A stretch of 64,000 nt of DNA, from positions 3,472,001 to 3,536,000 of the forward strand of contig NZ_CP094997.1 of NCBI RefSeq assembly GCF_022869785.1. Direction: 5' to 3'. The stretch is from Dyadobacter chenwenxiniae (GTDB lineage: Bacteria > Bacteroidota > Bacteroidia > Cytophagales > Spirosomataceae). Every line of letters starts with the position of its first letter. Position 1 is the first letter of the stretch. The position numbers and the translations under genes are program-made. Under the pieces are notes generated by a model. The model saw only the letters and a list, made by a program, of their open reading frames with translations. It did no database searches and was not told the DNA's origin. Shown here one piece after another: positions 35,834 to 44,769 of the stretch.

Positions 35834-36397
35834 TTAAAATGTAAAAACCGGCTCCGTCCTGGGAACTTCAACCGTGAAATTTTTAATGATCAATCCTGTT
35901 TCCTTCCATTGGCTATTTAAAAATTCGGCATAATGCAGGTTATAATTCACCAAAGCCTCCTGCCAGGGCTGCATCGGAGCGGCGCAGCACCAGAATTGCA
36001 TAACTAACGCGTGGCCATGCAAAAGCAGGTTAGGCAGCAGCTGGTGCAGATACAATGTCCCGGCTGCGTGATTTACCTTTAATTTGATGTCAAGCTGGTG
36101 AATATCGTAGTCTTCCAGCTTCTGCTCAAAGCCTATTTCAGCAAAATTGAAAAGCATATCTACCTCATAATGCATATTAATATAGTCACAGACAGCAATG
36201 ATATCCTGCGTCGAGGCATCATCCGTCTGGAAATACTGCACATGTACGTCCGCGTGCTTTCTTATTTTTTGACTCAATGATTCTAGTGCCGGAAGCTCCT
36301 TTCCCAGCAGGATCAAATGTCTCTTTTGCATGGCCAGTTCCATGGCGGCCGCGCTTCCCCAAAGCGTATCTGCGCTCCTGATGACAGAAAAATTCAT
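35834..36397 (-). CDS. degenerate short-chain-dehydrogenase-like protein
   Basis: A 187-residue protein with the layout of a Rossmann-fold short-chain dehydrogenase. The usual glycine-rich loop is replaced by SADTLWGSAAAMELA, the NAG motif by NFAEIG, and the YxxxK catalytic pair is missing (YNLHYAEFLN). The length is also short for the family. It is therefore probably catalytically dead, perhaps binding a nucleotide or partner protein. It is divergently transcribed from a PAS-LuxR regulator across about 120 bases, which may link their functions. The identification rests on overall pattern and is moderate. Confidence 0.55.
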   Translation of the reverse strand: MNFSVIRSADTLWGSAAAMELAMQKRHLILLGKELPALESLSQKIRKHADVHVQYFQTDDASTQDIIAVCDYINMHYEVDMLFNFAEIGFEQKLEDYDIHQLDIKLKVNHAAGTLYLHQLLPNLLLHGHALVMQFWCCAAPMQPWQEALVNYNLHYAEFLNSQWKETGLIIKNFTVEVPRTEPVFTF

Positions 36398-36517
36398 AGT
36401 TTATTCAAAAAAAGCCCAGCAAGGTTTAAGGTAAACACGGTTGAAGTTGTCATACCTGTGCAAACCAGTGCTATCCAATACGTTCCAAAACCTTTTACAA
36501 ATAAAGGCAGCTTCAAA

Positions 36518-37321
36518 ATGAAACGAAATACTGATTTATCATTACAACGACAGCCCGTAACCGATGTGGACCGCCTTAAAGATGCCTCCGGCGTTTGTAC
36601 CGATAAGCCTTTTCATTTTGATGGATCAGAGCAGGAAATTCTGGAAAAGCAACTGGCTATGATCCGTACTATGGCCCAGCTGAGCAGCAGTGGAGTTACG
36701 GTTTACGACATGCAGAATAATATCCATATTTTCACTTCCAAACAGTTTTACAGGATTTACGGATATGAAATCGGTGCGCAGCAAATCAACATTAAAAACG
36801 AGATCTACGACAGCAAAATCCATCCCGATGATCTGGAAGAGCTGAAAAAGAATGGCTCCAACGCCATGAATTTCATTATGAGCGTGCCGCCCGAAACCAG
36901 GAAACATTATAAAATGGTGAGTGAATACCGGATCCGGGCAGACAATGAAAAATATGTGCAGGTTATTGAACAACAGCAAATTTTGGAACAGGATGCGCTG
37001 GGCAACATTTGGCTTTCATTAGGCGTAATTGACATTTCCCCCAATCAGACAGATGTGCAAGGCGTGAAATATCAGATCAATAATTTTCACACAGGCGAGC
37101 TTATCCAACTTGCCGAAACCGGCGAAACATCCGGCCTGACGGAACGGGAAAAAGAAGTGCTCAAAATGATCAGCGCAGGAAAACTGAGTAAGGAAATCGG
37201 CTGGTCGCTGCAAATCAGTGTGCATACGGTCAACACCCACCGGCAGCGCATTCTCGGAAAGCTTCGGGTCGATAACTCCATCGAGGCCGTGAACATTGCC
37301 AAACGAAATGGCCTGATCTGA
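36518..37321 (+). CDS. PAS-like sensor with LuxR-type DNA-binding domain
   Basis: A 267-residue regulator. The middle (about 60-190) reads like a PAS sensor domain (SSGVTVYDMQNNIHIFTSKQ, then FYRIYGYE and HPDDLEELKK). The C-terminus is a LuxR helix-turn-helix (LTEREKEVLKMISAGKLSKE, followed by VHTVNTHRQRILGKL). No membrane segment or receiver is present, so it probably senses a cytoplasmic signal or redox state. An open frame extends upstream, but that part overlaps the divergent gene and does not look coding, so the ATG at 36518 is used. Confidence 0.82.
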   Translation: MKRNTDLSLQRQPVTDVDRLKDASGVCTDKPFHFDGSEQEILEKQLAMIRTMAQLSSSGVTVYDMQNNIHIFTSKQFYRIYGYEIGAQQINIKNEIYDSKIHPDDLEELKKNGSNAMNFIMSVPPETRKHYKMVSEYRIRADNEKYVQVIEQQQILEQDALGNIWLSLGVIDISPNQTDVQGVKYQINNFHTGELIQLAETGETSGLTEREKEVLKMISAGKLSKEIGWSLQISVHTVNTHRQRILGKLRVDNSIEAVNIAKRNGLI

Positions 37322-37373
37322 TAGCGCAGCGAATTAGTCCACCGTTCCATTTTTTAAAACAAAGCGTAATCAA

Positions 37374-37381
37374 TATCTTTG
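37374..37381 (+). promoter_or_regulatory. -7 promoter element of the purine permease gene
   Basis: A perfect TATCTTTG lies 17 bases upstream of the ATG at 37399, giving a very short leader. The -33 region is T-rich (around 37350) but lacks a clean TTG. Confidence 0.45.
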
Positions 37382-37398
37382 AAATAAACAGATACGCT

Positions 37399-38697
37399 AT
37401 GTTTTCCGCTGCTGAATTAAAGAAAAACAACACTTCATTCTCAACCGAAATTCTCGCGGGAATCTCTTCTTTTTTAGCGACTGCTTACATTATCGTTGTC
37501 AATCCTTCCATATTAAGTCAGACCGGCATGCCGTTTTCGGCAGTGCTTACGGCCACGATCCTGGTCGCATTTTTCAGCAGTCTGATGATGGGCTTGTATG
37601 CAAACAATCCAATCCTCGTTGCGCCGGGAATGGGGCTGAATGCTTTCTTTACATTCACAGCCGTCTTTACCGAAAAACTGAGCTGGCAGGTTGCGCTGGG
37701 GACCGTGTTCTGGTCGGGTGTTTTCTTTCTCTTATTGTCGCTTTTTAATGTCAGGGCATACATTGTTAAGGCCATTCCGAAATCCTTGCGGTTTGCAATC
37801 GCGGCGGGTATCGGTCTGTTTATCACATTAATAGGCTTTGCGAATGCCAAATTTATCGTTGCGCATCCGGCGACCATGGTTGGTCTGGGTAAGCTAAATG
37901 CGCCGGCTCTCACATTTGCGGCCGGACTGCTTATTACCGTCGTTTTATTGATCAGAAATATAAAAGGCAGCATCCTCATCGGCATTGTGCTCACGAGCTT
38001 ACTTGCCTGGCCTATCGGCAGATGGTGGGGCGGAACCGAGACCATTGTAAACATTGACAATATGATCTCAATGCCCGATTTCAGCCTCCTTTTTCAACTT
38101 GATCTTGTCAATTCACTTCAATGGAGCCTCGCCCCGATCATACTTGCATTCGTTTTCACAGACATGTTCGACAGCCTCTCCACATTCGTCGGACTGGCCG
38201 AAGCAGCTGATCTGTTAGACGAAACCGGCGAGCCGAAAAATATCAAACGGTCCCTCATTACCGACGCGTTTTCGACAACCATAGCCGGATTAGTGGGAAG
38301 CAGTCCGGGAACGGCCTACATTGAATCCGCTGTGGGCATAGAACAAGGTGGGAAAACCGGTCTTACTGCTGTCGCAGGCGCAATTTTATTCCTGCCATTT
38401 CTGTTTTTATCACCATTGCTCAGCGCCATACCAACCATTGCAACTGCGCCGGCGCTTGTTCTCGTCGGCGTTTTCATGATGAAACCGGTTGTGAAGATCA
38501 ATTGGGGAAACCTGAGCGAAGCCTTTCCTGCATTTTTTGCCATGGTGCTCATTCCGTTCACCTACTCCATTACGCAAGGGATTATCTGGGGATTTCTGAG
38601 CTGGACGGCATTGCATATTGCCACTGGAAAGATACGCGAGATTAGTCTTGCGTTATGGATCATTGACATTTTCGCCGTTTTGGCACTCATTCTTTAA
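37399..38697 (+). CDS. NCS2-family purine permease, AzgA-like
   Basis: A 432-residue inner-membrane transporter with about 12 hydrophobic segments. It fits the adenine/guanine/hypoxanthine branch of the NCS2 family: EILAGISSFLATAYIIVVNP at the start, ILVAPGMGLNAFFTF, then FVFTDMFDSLSTFVGLAEAA and SSPGTAYIESAVGIEQGGKT around the substrate site. It would import purine bases by proton symport. The next gene, an exported MTA/SAH nucleosidase, begins five bases after its stop codon. Together they suggest release of adenine outside the membrane followed by uptake. Confidence 0.92.
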   Translation: MFSAAELKKNNTSFSTEILAGISSFLATAYIIVVNPSILSQTGMPFSAVLTATILVAFFSSLMMGLYANNPILVAPGMGLNAFFTFTAVFTEKLSWQVALGTVFWSGVFFLLLSLFNVRAYIVKAIPKSLRFAIAAGIGLFITLIGFANAKFIVAHPATMVGLGKLNAPALTFAAGLLITVVLLIRNIKGSILIGIVLTSLLAWPIGRWWGGTETIVNIDNMISMPDFSLLFQLDLVNSLQWSLAPIILAFVFTDMFDSLSTFVGLAEAADLLDETGEPKNIKRSLITDAFSTTIAGLVGSSPGTAYIESAVGIEQGGKTGLTAVAGAILFLPFLFLSPLLSAIPTIATAPALVLVGVFMMKPVVKINWGNLSEAFPAFFAMVLIPFTYSITQGIIWGFLSWTALHIATGKIREISLALWIIDIFAVLALIL

Positions 38698-38701
38698 TTT
38701 T

Positions 38702-39508
38702 ATGAAAAAATCACTCCTGTTAGTCTTCTTTTTATTTGCTCAAATCAACGGCCTTCTAGCCCAGAATGTGACCGGCATACTCGGTGCTTTTCCGCCTGAA
38801 CTGGTGCTGCTCCAAAGCAAAATGGAGGACAAAAAAGACACCATTATCCAGCAAATCCGCTTCACGAGGGGAAAACTGAATGGTCGTCAGATCGTTTTGG
38901 CGCAAACCGGGATCGGTAAAGTAAATGCTGCGATCACCACCACGATCATGATAGAGCATTTCAAACCAAGGGAAATCGTTTTCTCCGGCATTGCCGGTGG
39001 CATTGACCCTGCCCTGCACCCAGGCGACATTGTGATCGGCACGCACGTCACTTATCATGACTACGGCATGGCAGAAGACAGCGGAATGCAATATTGGTCT
39101 ACCAAAAATCCTGCAACAATGCTGGAAAACCCGAGATCATTCGTTTGCGACAGCGCCCTGGTAACGAAAGCATTAGCTGTCTCGAAAAATCTAACATTTT
39201 CCAAAATCAAACGCGAAAACGGCAGTTTCGAACCGGCTGTAAAAAAAGGCGTCATTGTTACCGGCGATGTATTTGTTTCTTCTGAAATCATAACACAGCG
39301 CCTCCGCAAAGAACTCAATGCCGCTGCAACGGAAATGGAAGGTGCCGCTATTGCCCAAACCTGTTACCAGCAAAATACGCCTTTCCTGATCATCCGCAGC
39401 CTCAGCGACAAAGCGAATAACAAAGCGCAAAACGACATTATGGCATTTTACGACATCGCCGCCCATAACGCGGCAACTCTGGTCATGGCCGTTGTCGGAA
39501 AAATGTGA
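38702..39508 (+). CDS. exported 5'-methylthioadenosine/S-adenosylhomocysteine nucleosidase
   Basis: A 268-residue enzyme of the PNP/UDP phosphorylase fold that cleaves adenine from methylthioadenosine or S-adenosylhomocysteine. Key segments are TGIGKVNAAITTTIMI, FSGIAGGIDPALHPGDIVIG, the substrate-binding ATEMEGAAIAQTC and the catalytic aspartate in IRSLSDKAN. Unusually for this normally cytoplasmic family, it carries a signal peptide (KSLLLVFFLFAQINGLLAQ). The ATG at 38702 opens that peptide and fits the five-base gap after the permease gene; a longer frame upstream lies inside the permease gene and is rejected. Confidence 0.88.
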   Translation: MKKSLLLVFFLFAQINGLLAQNVTGILGAFPPELVLLQSKMEDKKDTIIQQIRFTRGKLNGRQIVLAQTGIGKVNAAITTTIMIEHFKPREIVFSGIAGGIDPALHPGDIVIGTHVTYHDYGMAEDSGMQYWSTKNPATMLENPRSFVCDSALVTKALAVSKNLTFSKIKRENGSFEPAVKKGVIVTGDVFVSSEIITQRLRKELNAAATEMEGAAIAQTCYQQNTPFLIIRSLSDKANNKAQNDIMAFYDIAAHNAATLVMAVVGKM

Positions 39509-39605
39509 AACATCAGATGAAAATGTTCCGACCAAATCATAGCATTATATTTCTTTATATTTATAATATTCTGTTATTTGGCCTGAATATTTCTTTGGTC
39601 TCAGC

Positions 39606-40937
39606 ATGACAACTTCCAGGAGAAAATTTATAAGTTCGGCATCGCTGATTATGGCGGGCTCAGGGCTTTCTGCCACGCTGCCCTCTTCCCGATCCGCTTT
39701 CCCTAAGATTTTTTCGCCTGCTGACACCATTCGCGTGGCGGCGATCGGGATCAACGGCATGGGCTGGGCCGACCTGAATGCCGTCCTCAAAAATCCAGGC
39801 GTCACTTGCGTAGCATTATGTGATGTGGACAAGAATGTGCTCGACAGACGCGCAGCTGAGCTTGCTGCCAAAGGCATGAAAGTCAAAACTTACGACGATT
39901 ACCGTAAGATGCTGGAAGACAAAGATATCGATGCTATTGTGATCGGATCACCGGATCATTGGCATTGCCTGATGATGGTGGAAGCCTGTGAGGCCGGAAA
40001 AGATGTGTATGTAGAAAAACCTATTGGCAATTCGATAGAAGAGTGCCGGATTATGGTGGCCGCGCAGGAACGTTACAAGCGTGTGGTGCAAGTAGGGCAA
40101 TGGCAGCGAAGCCAGCAGCACTTCCGGGATGCCATTGAATTTGTACATTCCGGGAAGTTGGGTAACATTGGTTTGGTCAAAGTTTGGGGTTATTTCAATT
40201 ACGGCACACCAATATCCGCCATTCCCGACAGCGCGGTGCCTGCGGGTGTTGATTATGATATGTGGCTCGGGCCTGCGCCAAAACGGCCTTTCAATATAAA
40301 CCGATTCCACGGAAGTTTTAGATGGTTTTGGGATTACGCAGGCGGCATTATGACCGACTGGGGTGTTCATTTACTGGATTACGCCTTGCTGGGAATGAAA
40401 GCTGGCGCGCCAAAAAGCGTTTCCGCTGCGGGCGGGATGGTCCTTAATTTTGGTGTGGACGCGCCGGATACGCTTACCACCATTTACGAATTTGACGGCT
40501 TTAACATTCAGTGGGAACACGCCATTGGCTACGGCGCCGGCATTTATAACCGGGAGCACGGCATTGCATTCATGGGCGGAAACGGAACGCTTCTCCTCGA
40601 CCGAAAGGGCTGGGAAGTGGTGCCTCAGGGACTGCCGCAGGGACTGCCGCAGGGACAAAAAATGGAAGCCGTGCCATTTCAAAAATCCTCCGATAACGGG
40701 CTGGATCTGCATGCCAGAAACTTCATCGAGGTGATCCGGTCAAGGAAAATAGAAAACCTGAACGCGCCTATCCAGGTGGGTGCCGATGTTGCGATCCTGT
40801 CACAAATGGGTAACATTGCTTACCGAACAGGGAAGAAAATCGACTGGAATGAAGAGAAGGGGAAATTTGATAACTCCGCCGCTAACAAGCTGATAGAAAC
40901 GGATTATCACAACGGCTATAAATTGCCGAAGGGATAA
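39606..40937 (+). CDS. Gfo/Idh/MocA-family oxidoreductase with twin-arginine signal
   Basis: A 443-residue NAD(P)-dependent sugar-type dehydrogenase. A twin-arginine signal (TTSRRKFISSASLIMAGSG) suggests export. The Rossmann domain has VAAIGINGMG, and the conserved EKP motif is present in VYVEKPIGNS. The C-terminal alpha/beta domain follows, with WDYAGGIMTDWGVHLLDYAL. This type is abundant in Bacteroidota that degrade glycans. The GLPQ unit is repeated at 40625-40658, a short in-frame tandem expansion on the surface of the protein. Substrate is unknown. Confidence 0.9.
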   Translation: MTTSRRKFISSASLIMAGSGLSATLPSSRSAFPKIFSPADTIRVAAIGINGMGWADLNAVLKNPGVTCVALCDVDKNVLDRRAAELAAKGMKVKTYDDYRKMLEDKDIDAIVIGSPDHWHCLMMVEACEAGKDVYVEKPIGNSIEECRIMVAAQERYKRVVQVGQWQRSQQHFRDAIEFVHSGKLGNIGLVKVWGYFNYGTPISAIPDSAVPAGVDYDMWLGPAPKRPFNINRFHGSFRWFWDYAGGIMTDWGVHLLDYALLGMKAGAPKSVSAAGGMVLNFGVDAPDTLTTIYEFDGFNIQWEHAIGYGAGIYNREHGIAFMGGNGTLLLDRKGWEVVPQGLPQGLPQGQKMEAVPFQKSSDNGLDLHARNFIEVIRSRKIENLNAPIQVGADVAILSQMGNIAYRTGKKIDWNEEKGKFDNSAANKLIETDYHNGYKLPKG

Positions 40938-40955
40938 TCCGTTTCGTGCATAGGC

Positions 40956-41720
40956 TTATGCCCAAATATCATTATTGTGCGTCAGAATGATCGGCGCACC
41001 GTCGGTTACAACGATTGTATGCTCATGCTGGGCCATGAAGCCGCCTTTATCCCCAACCGTCGTCCAGCCGTCACCTGTTTCAACGGCCAGCGTCGATTTT
41101 GTTGAAATGAATGTTTCAATAGCCACGACTGTATTCTTCTTAAAGCGCCGCGTGTTGAAGCGGTCGCGATAGTTAGCGATTTCCGACGGCTCCTCGTGCA
41201 GACTTCTTCCAATTCCGTGACCGTTCAGATTTTTAATTACTTTATAGCCACGTTTTTTTGCTTCGGTTTCAATCAGAAAACCTATATCCGAGATCTTTAC
41301 GCCTCCTTTAATATTGCCAATGGCCTTTTTTAAGATCAGCTTCGACGCATCAACCAGCTGCTGATGTCCGTTTTTATCCGGTCCCAGAACAAATGATCCG
41401 CCATTATCAGACCAGTAACCGTCAACCTCTGCCGAAACATCAATGTTGACCAGATCCCCGTCACGAAGCATTGTTTTTGAAGAGGGAATGCCATGACAAA
41501 ACTCGTTATTGACACTGATACAAGTCCAGCCTGGAAAGCCGTAAGCCAGATTTGGCGCAGATCTGGCCCCCAGCTCTTTAAATAGCCCGGCCCCGAAGTT
41601 GTCCAGCTCCCTGGTCGTTATTCCCGGCTTCGCAAAACGCGTCATTTCTTTGAGAATCAATGCCACAGCTTCACTGGCACGCTGCATTCCTGTCAGTTCT
41701 TCTTCTTTGGTAATCGACAT
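40956..41720 (-). CDS. map: methionine aminopeptidase type I
   Basis: A 254-residue metalloprotease that removes the starting methionine from new proteins. All five metal ligands are visible: the two aspartates in NIDVSAEVDGYWSDNGG, the histidine in NGHGIGRSLHEEP, the glutamate in AIETFIS and the last in AQHEHTIVV. The pattern and length fit the type I enzyme without an N-terminal zinc domain. The ATG at 41720 is preferred; the in-frame extension to 41810 is hydrophobic and not family-like. Many Bacteroidota have a second copy near the ribosomal genes, so this may be an accessory one. Confidence 0.92.
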   Translation of the reverse strand: MSITKEEELTGMQRASEAVALILKEMTRFAKPGITTRELDNFGAGLFKELGARSAPNLAYGFPGWTCISVNNEFCHGIPSSKTMLRDGDLVNIDVSAEVDGYWSDNGGSFVLGPDKNGHQQLVDASKLILKKAIGNIKGGVKISDIGFLIETEAKKRGYKVIKNLNGHGIGRSLHEEPSEIANYRDRFNTRRFKKNTVVAIETFISTKSTLAVETGDGWTTVGDKGGFMAQHEHTIVVTDGAPIILTHNNDIWA

Positions 41721-41797
41721 ATTCCTAACATTAAAATAAATCCACGCAAAAAATATAAGCAGATAAAGGTGCTTATCTAAATGCAAAGATGGGAAAA

Positions 41798-42580
41798 TCA
41801 GTCGATACACGCTCGCGCCGAAAACTCTGAAACGTCCATTTTGAGCATTTTACTCTTAAAAAGATCGGCTTTGTACTTGAAAATGAAATTGCGCAGCGAC
41901 ATGCCGGTTTGATTCAGCATACATAGATTGGCCGCTTCCTCGGAAATGTCGAACTTCATCAGCAGCGCTCCTACCCGAACGCTCTTGTTCTGTTGCATCT
42001 GAGATTTGAGATAACCAATCATAGACGCTGCAAGGTCCTGCTGTAACGGCTTTTCCGCAGCGTTTCTGCATTCAAAATTGTTCCTTACCAAAATCGTCAC
42101 AATCAGTTCAATACTGCTTTTGATAAGCTTGATAAAAGATGCGGATTGCTGTGAGAGCTCAAAGGATATCTGGTTGATCAAGTAGCTGATCGTCTGTGCA
42201 TCCCGATCGATTTTCACTTGCTTTCCCTGGCTTAGCCGCAGATTTTTACAAAGATTTTCGATCTGTTTGTAAGTATCGGCAAAATCCGGACTGTAAGCCT
42301 TTTTCTGTTGAAAATCGTCTGACAGATGCGTATCAAAAGCGATTATCAGGATCTCCGTCCCCCTGTCCTCCTGGAATGCCGGCTGCTGGCCCGGTTCCAG
42401 GAAAATGACACCATCACGCGCATAGGAATGGATTTCCTGATTTAGAATAAACTTCCCTTCCCCGGAAAGCACAAAAATAAGCCGGTAATGCGCTGAATGT
42501 TCCTTACCCGCATCCAATGACCGGGTCTTGCCTTGGAGTAAATGGAATCGCTTGCGAACGGTGAATTTAATGGCTGGCAT
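41798..42580 (-). CDS. AraC-like regulator lacking its second helix-turn-helix
   Basis: A 260-residue protein with a cupin-like N-terminal domain (HYRLIFVLSGEGKFILNQ, IFLEPGQQPAF) and an AraC-type C-terminal region. A first helix-turn-helix is recognisable in VRVGALLMKFDISEEAANLC and a linker helix in GMSLRNFIFKYKADLFKSKM. The protein then ends at DVSEFSARACID, where the second, more conserved helix-turn-helix should follow. No clear continuation was found in the other frames downstream. It may be a truncated allele or a short variant with altered DNA binding. A perfect dyad lies 10 bases upstream of the start. Confidence 0.65.
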   Translation of the reverse strand: MPAIKFTVRKRFHLLQGKTRSLDAGKEHSAHYRLIFVLSGEGKFILNQEIHSYARDGVIFLEPGQQPAFQEDRGTEILIIAFDTHLSDDFQQKKAYSPDFADTYKQIENLCKNLRLSQGKQVKIDRDAQTISYLINQISFELSQQSASFIKLIKSSIELIVTILVRNNFECRNAAEKPLQQDLAASMIGYLKSQMQQNKSVRVGALLMKFDISEEAANLCMLNQTGMSLRNFIFKYKADLFKSKMLKMDVSEFSARACID

Positions 42581-42589
42581 GATACGAAA

Positions 42590-42607
42590 TGGAATAATGC
42601 TATTCCA
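42590..42607. promoter_or_regulatory. dyad operator upstream of the truncated AraC-like gene
   Basis: TGGAATA and TATTCCA form a perfect 7-base dyad with a four-base gap, ending 10 bases before the start codon on the minus strand. The position suits autorepression; no regulator is proven. Confidence 0.4.
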
Positions 42608-42705
42608 ATTTTGGTAATCATTATTAGTCCCGAAAATTTTTGTGTCCGGAAGTCAATTATCGATTCACGAAAAGCCATTTTTGCATGCAGAAGCATATGG
42701 GACCA

Positions 42706-43461
42706 TTATCTGCCCAGCCAATTTTTGAAACCTGCGATGCGATCGGGGCTCACGGTCACCTCTTGCGATGCCGCCGGGCTGAGCACTAATTTTAGCCTGC
42801 CAGCCGTAATCGCGTGCATGTCCTTAATAGCGTCGATGGAGATCAGCAAAGTACGGTTGACGCGGAAAAAATGGCTTGGATCGAGGATTTGAGACAATTT
42901 TTCGAGACTATATTCTACCGCAAAATGCCGGCCATCGAAAAGTCGCAGAAAGGTGGCGCGTTCTTCGATTGAAAAATAGGCGATCTCCGACGTTTTAAAA
43001 GTAAAGATCCGCGAGCCAGCCGTGCATAAGAACCGGTCTTTATAGGGCTCATTAGCAATAAGTTCTGCCGCTACAATTGTCTGCTGCTGACGGCCAGTGA
43101 CGAATAACTTTCTGAACTTGGCCAGCGCTGCCTGCAATTCAAGCGGATTAATGGGTTTCAAAAGATAATCAATGCTGTTGGCTTTGAACGCTTTCAGCAG
43201 ATATTCGTCGAAAGCGGTGGTGAAAATAACCGGGATCAGCAAATTAAGACTTTCAACGATCCGGAAGCCGTTGTCATCTTCGAGGTGAATGTCCAGAAAA
43301 ATAAGGTCAGGCTTGGTTTTCGTATCGTTTTCGAGATAAGCAATTGTTTCCAGGACCGACGGGATCATGGCCAGCACCTGAATGGAGGGATCGATCCCGA
43401 ATATCAGTTTTTGCAAGCGCTCGGCACTCAGTTCCTCGTCTTCAACAATGAGCACATTCAT
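42706..43461 (-). CDS. LytTR-family response regulator
   Basis: A 251-residue regulator. The receiver has IVEDEELSAERLQ, the phospho-acceptor in LIFLDIHLEDDNGF and the lysine in DYLLKPINP. The C-terminal LytTR DNA-binding domain includes FLCTAGSRIFTFKTSEIAYF and SHFFRVNRTLLISIDAI. It overlaps the kinase gene by four bases, so translation of the pair is probably coupled. LytTR regulators often control cell-surface or virulence genes; targets here are unknown. Confidence 0.92.
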   Translation of the reverse strand: MNVLIVEDEELSAERLQKLIFGIDPSIQVLAMIPSVLETIAYLENDTKTKPDLIFLDIHLEDDNGFRIVESLNLLIPVIFTTAFDEYLLKAFKANSIDYLLKPINPLELQAALAKFRKLFVTGRQQQTIVAAELIANEPYKDRFLCTAGSRIFTFKTSEIAYFSIEERATFLRLFDGRHFAVEYSLEKLSQILDPSHFFRVNRTLLISIDAIKDMHAITAGRLKLVLSPAASQEVTVSPDRIAGFKNWLGR

Positions 43462-44546
43462 GACAGTAACGGAATTTTTACAATAAAATGAGCGTCTGTT
43501 TTTTCAACAATAACCTCTTTATTCTGCAAAAGCCTATATCTGCTTTCAATATTTTGCAATCCCAGCTTTGTCGAAGACGCATTCAACTTTCTGGCCTGCA
43601 AAAGATTGCACACCACCAGCATATCATCCTGGATAAAGATCCGTATCGTGAGCGGATTAATGGCAGACATGGTGTTGTGTTTAACTGCATTTTCGATCAG
43701 CGGCTGCAATGTGAGGGGAATGATGGAAAACCGTTCGAGGTCCCCGGGCGCAAGGCTGACTTCTATCCGCACCTTCTCCTTGAACCGGGTCCGCAACAAA
43801 AATGTATAAGTTTCCAAAAACTTGATCTCCTCCTTCAAGCTGATCTGATGTAACTCCGCCTGGCTGAGGATGTAGCGATAAGCCAGGGAAAGCTGCTGGA
43901 TAAATTCGCCCGATTTCTCGGGTTGGGACTCCACCAGCGACGCTAAAACACTTAGATTATTGAACAAAAAATGCGGACTGATCTGGTTTTTCAGTGCCTG
44001 AAAACGTGCTGCCATGTTTTCCTTCGCCAGCTTTTCGGAGTCAACCAATAACCTTTTCAACTTTTCCTGCACTTGATTGCTCAGGCACAAATAATAACCT
44101 GCAAGCAGCGCCAGGATTGTCAAAGCCTCATTAGCTCTCCATTTTACCATTCCTATTTCAGACCTGTAAGCCCCGTGAAAGGTCGGACTGGGCATGTGCG
44201 TCCAAAATGAATTCATGAAACCCCAGGTATAAATCAGCATAATATTGAAAAGCAGCGCAAGCACAACGGCAGGCAGCAGTGTCATCAGCTGGTCGGTAAT
44301 CTTGAATTCCGACGACCTGTCGCTGCCAGTTACCAGTGCCAGTTTTTGCAGAAACCAGTCGATGAGATAGATCCACGCCGTATAGAAAATAGTGCTGATC
44401 AGGATTTCAATGCAGAAAAACGGCAACTTGGTTAATATGGTGTTCCAAAAGTCCTGCTGAACATTAATGAATGTTCGTAAAGGGATGTAGACAATTGCGA
44501 GTGCGAAGCCGAGCAACCATTTCCTGCCAAAAATGTAAGGCCGCAT
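43458..44546 (-). CDS. LytS-like membrane sensor histidine kinase
   Basis: A 362-residue kinase with four membrane helices in the first 160 residues (for example WLLGFALAIVYIPL and LPAVVLALLFNIMLIYTW). The His_kinase domain is marked by QISPHFLFNNLSVLASLVES, which holds the phospho-accepting histidine. A degenerate ATPase domain follows with LTLQPLIENAVKHNT and LGLQNIESRYRLL. There is no large periplasmic domain, so the signal may be membrane-borne. Cognate regulator: the LytTR protein encoded directly downstream. Confidence 0.92.
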   Translation of the reverse strand: MRPYIFGRKWLLGFALAIVYIPLRTFINVQQDFWNTILTKLPFFCIEILISTIFYTAWIYLIDWFLQKLALVTGSDRSSEFKITDQLMTLLPAVVLALLFNIMLIYTWGFMNSFWTHMPSPTFHGAYRSEIGMVKWRANEALTILALLAGYYLCLSNQVQEKLKRLLVDSEKLAKENMAARFQALKNQISPHFLFNNLSVLASLVESQPEKSGEFIQQLSLAYRYILSQAELHQISLKEEIKFLETYTFLLRTRFKEKVRIEVSLAPGDLERFSIIPLTLQPLIENAVKHNTMSAINPLTIRIFIQDDMLVVCNLLQARKLNASSTKLGLQNIESRYRLLQNKEVIVEKTDAHFIVKIPLLS

Positions 44547-44569
44547 ATGGATTAGAATAGCATTTCTTC

Positions 44570-44577
44570 AAAAGTAA
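44570..44577 (-). promoter_or_regulatory. -7 promoter element of the LytS-LytTR operon
   Basis: A perfect minus-strand TACTTTTG at 44577-44570 lies 24 bases upstream of the kinase start codon. No strong TTG is seen at the expected upstream distance. Confidence 0.42.
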
Positions 44578-44769
44578 GTATAAATCTTTATTACCCTAAA
44601 AGCTTCGGACAAAACAGGATATGAACAAGATTATCCTGACCGGTTTGCATCAAGCCGCTTTTACAATCAACAGTGCGTTCTTAAACTGGTTTAAGTTTTT
44701 TCAGACTACTGACTGCGACATTTGTCCAGTTAATAATTCATTCACTCATTCATTATATAGAACAAGATC

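Noticed and set aside
36317..36517. N-terminal extension of the PAS-LuxR regulator
   Set aside because: It overlaps the divergent gene and is not family-like; the ATG at 36518 fits better.
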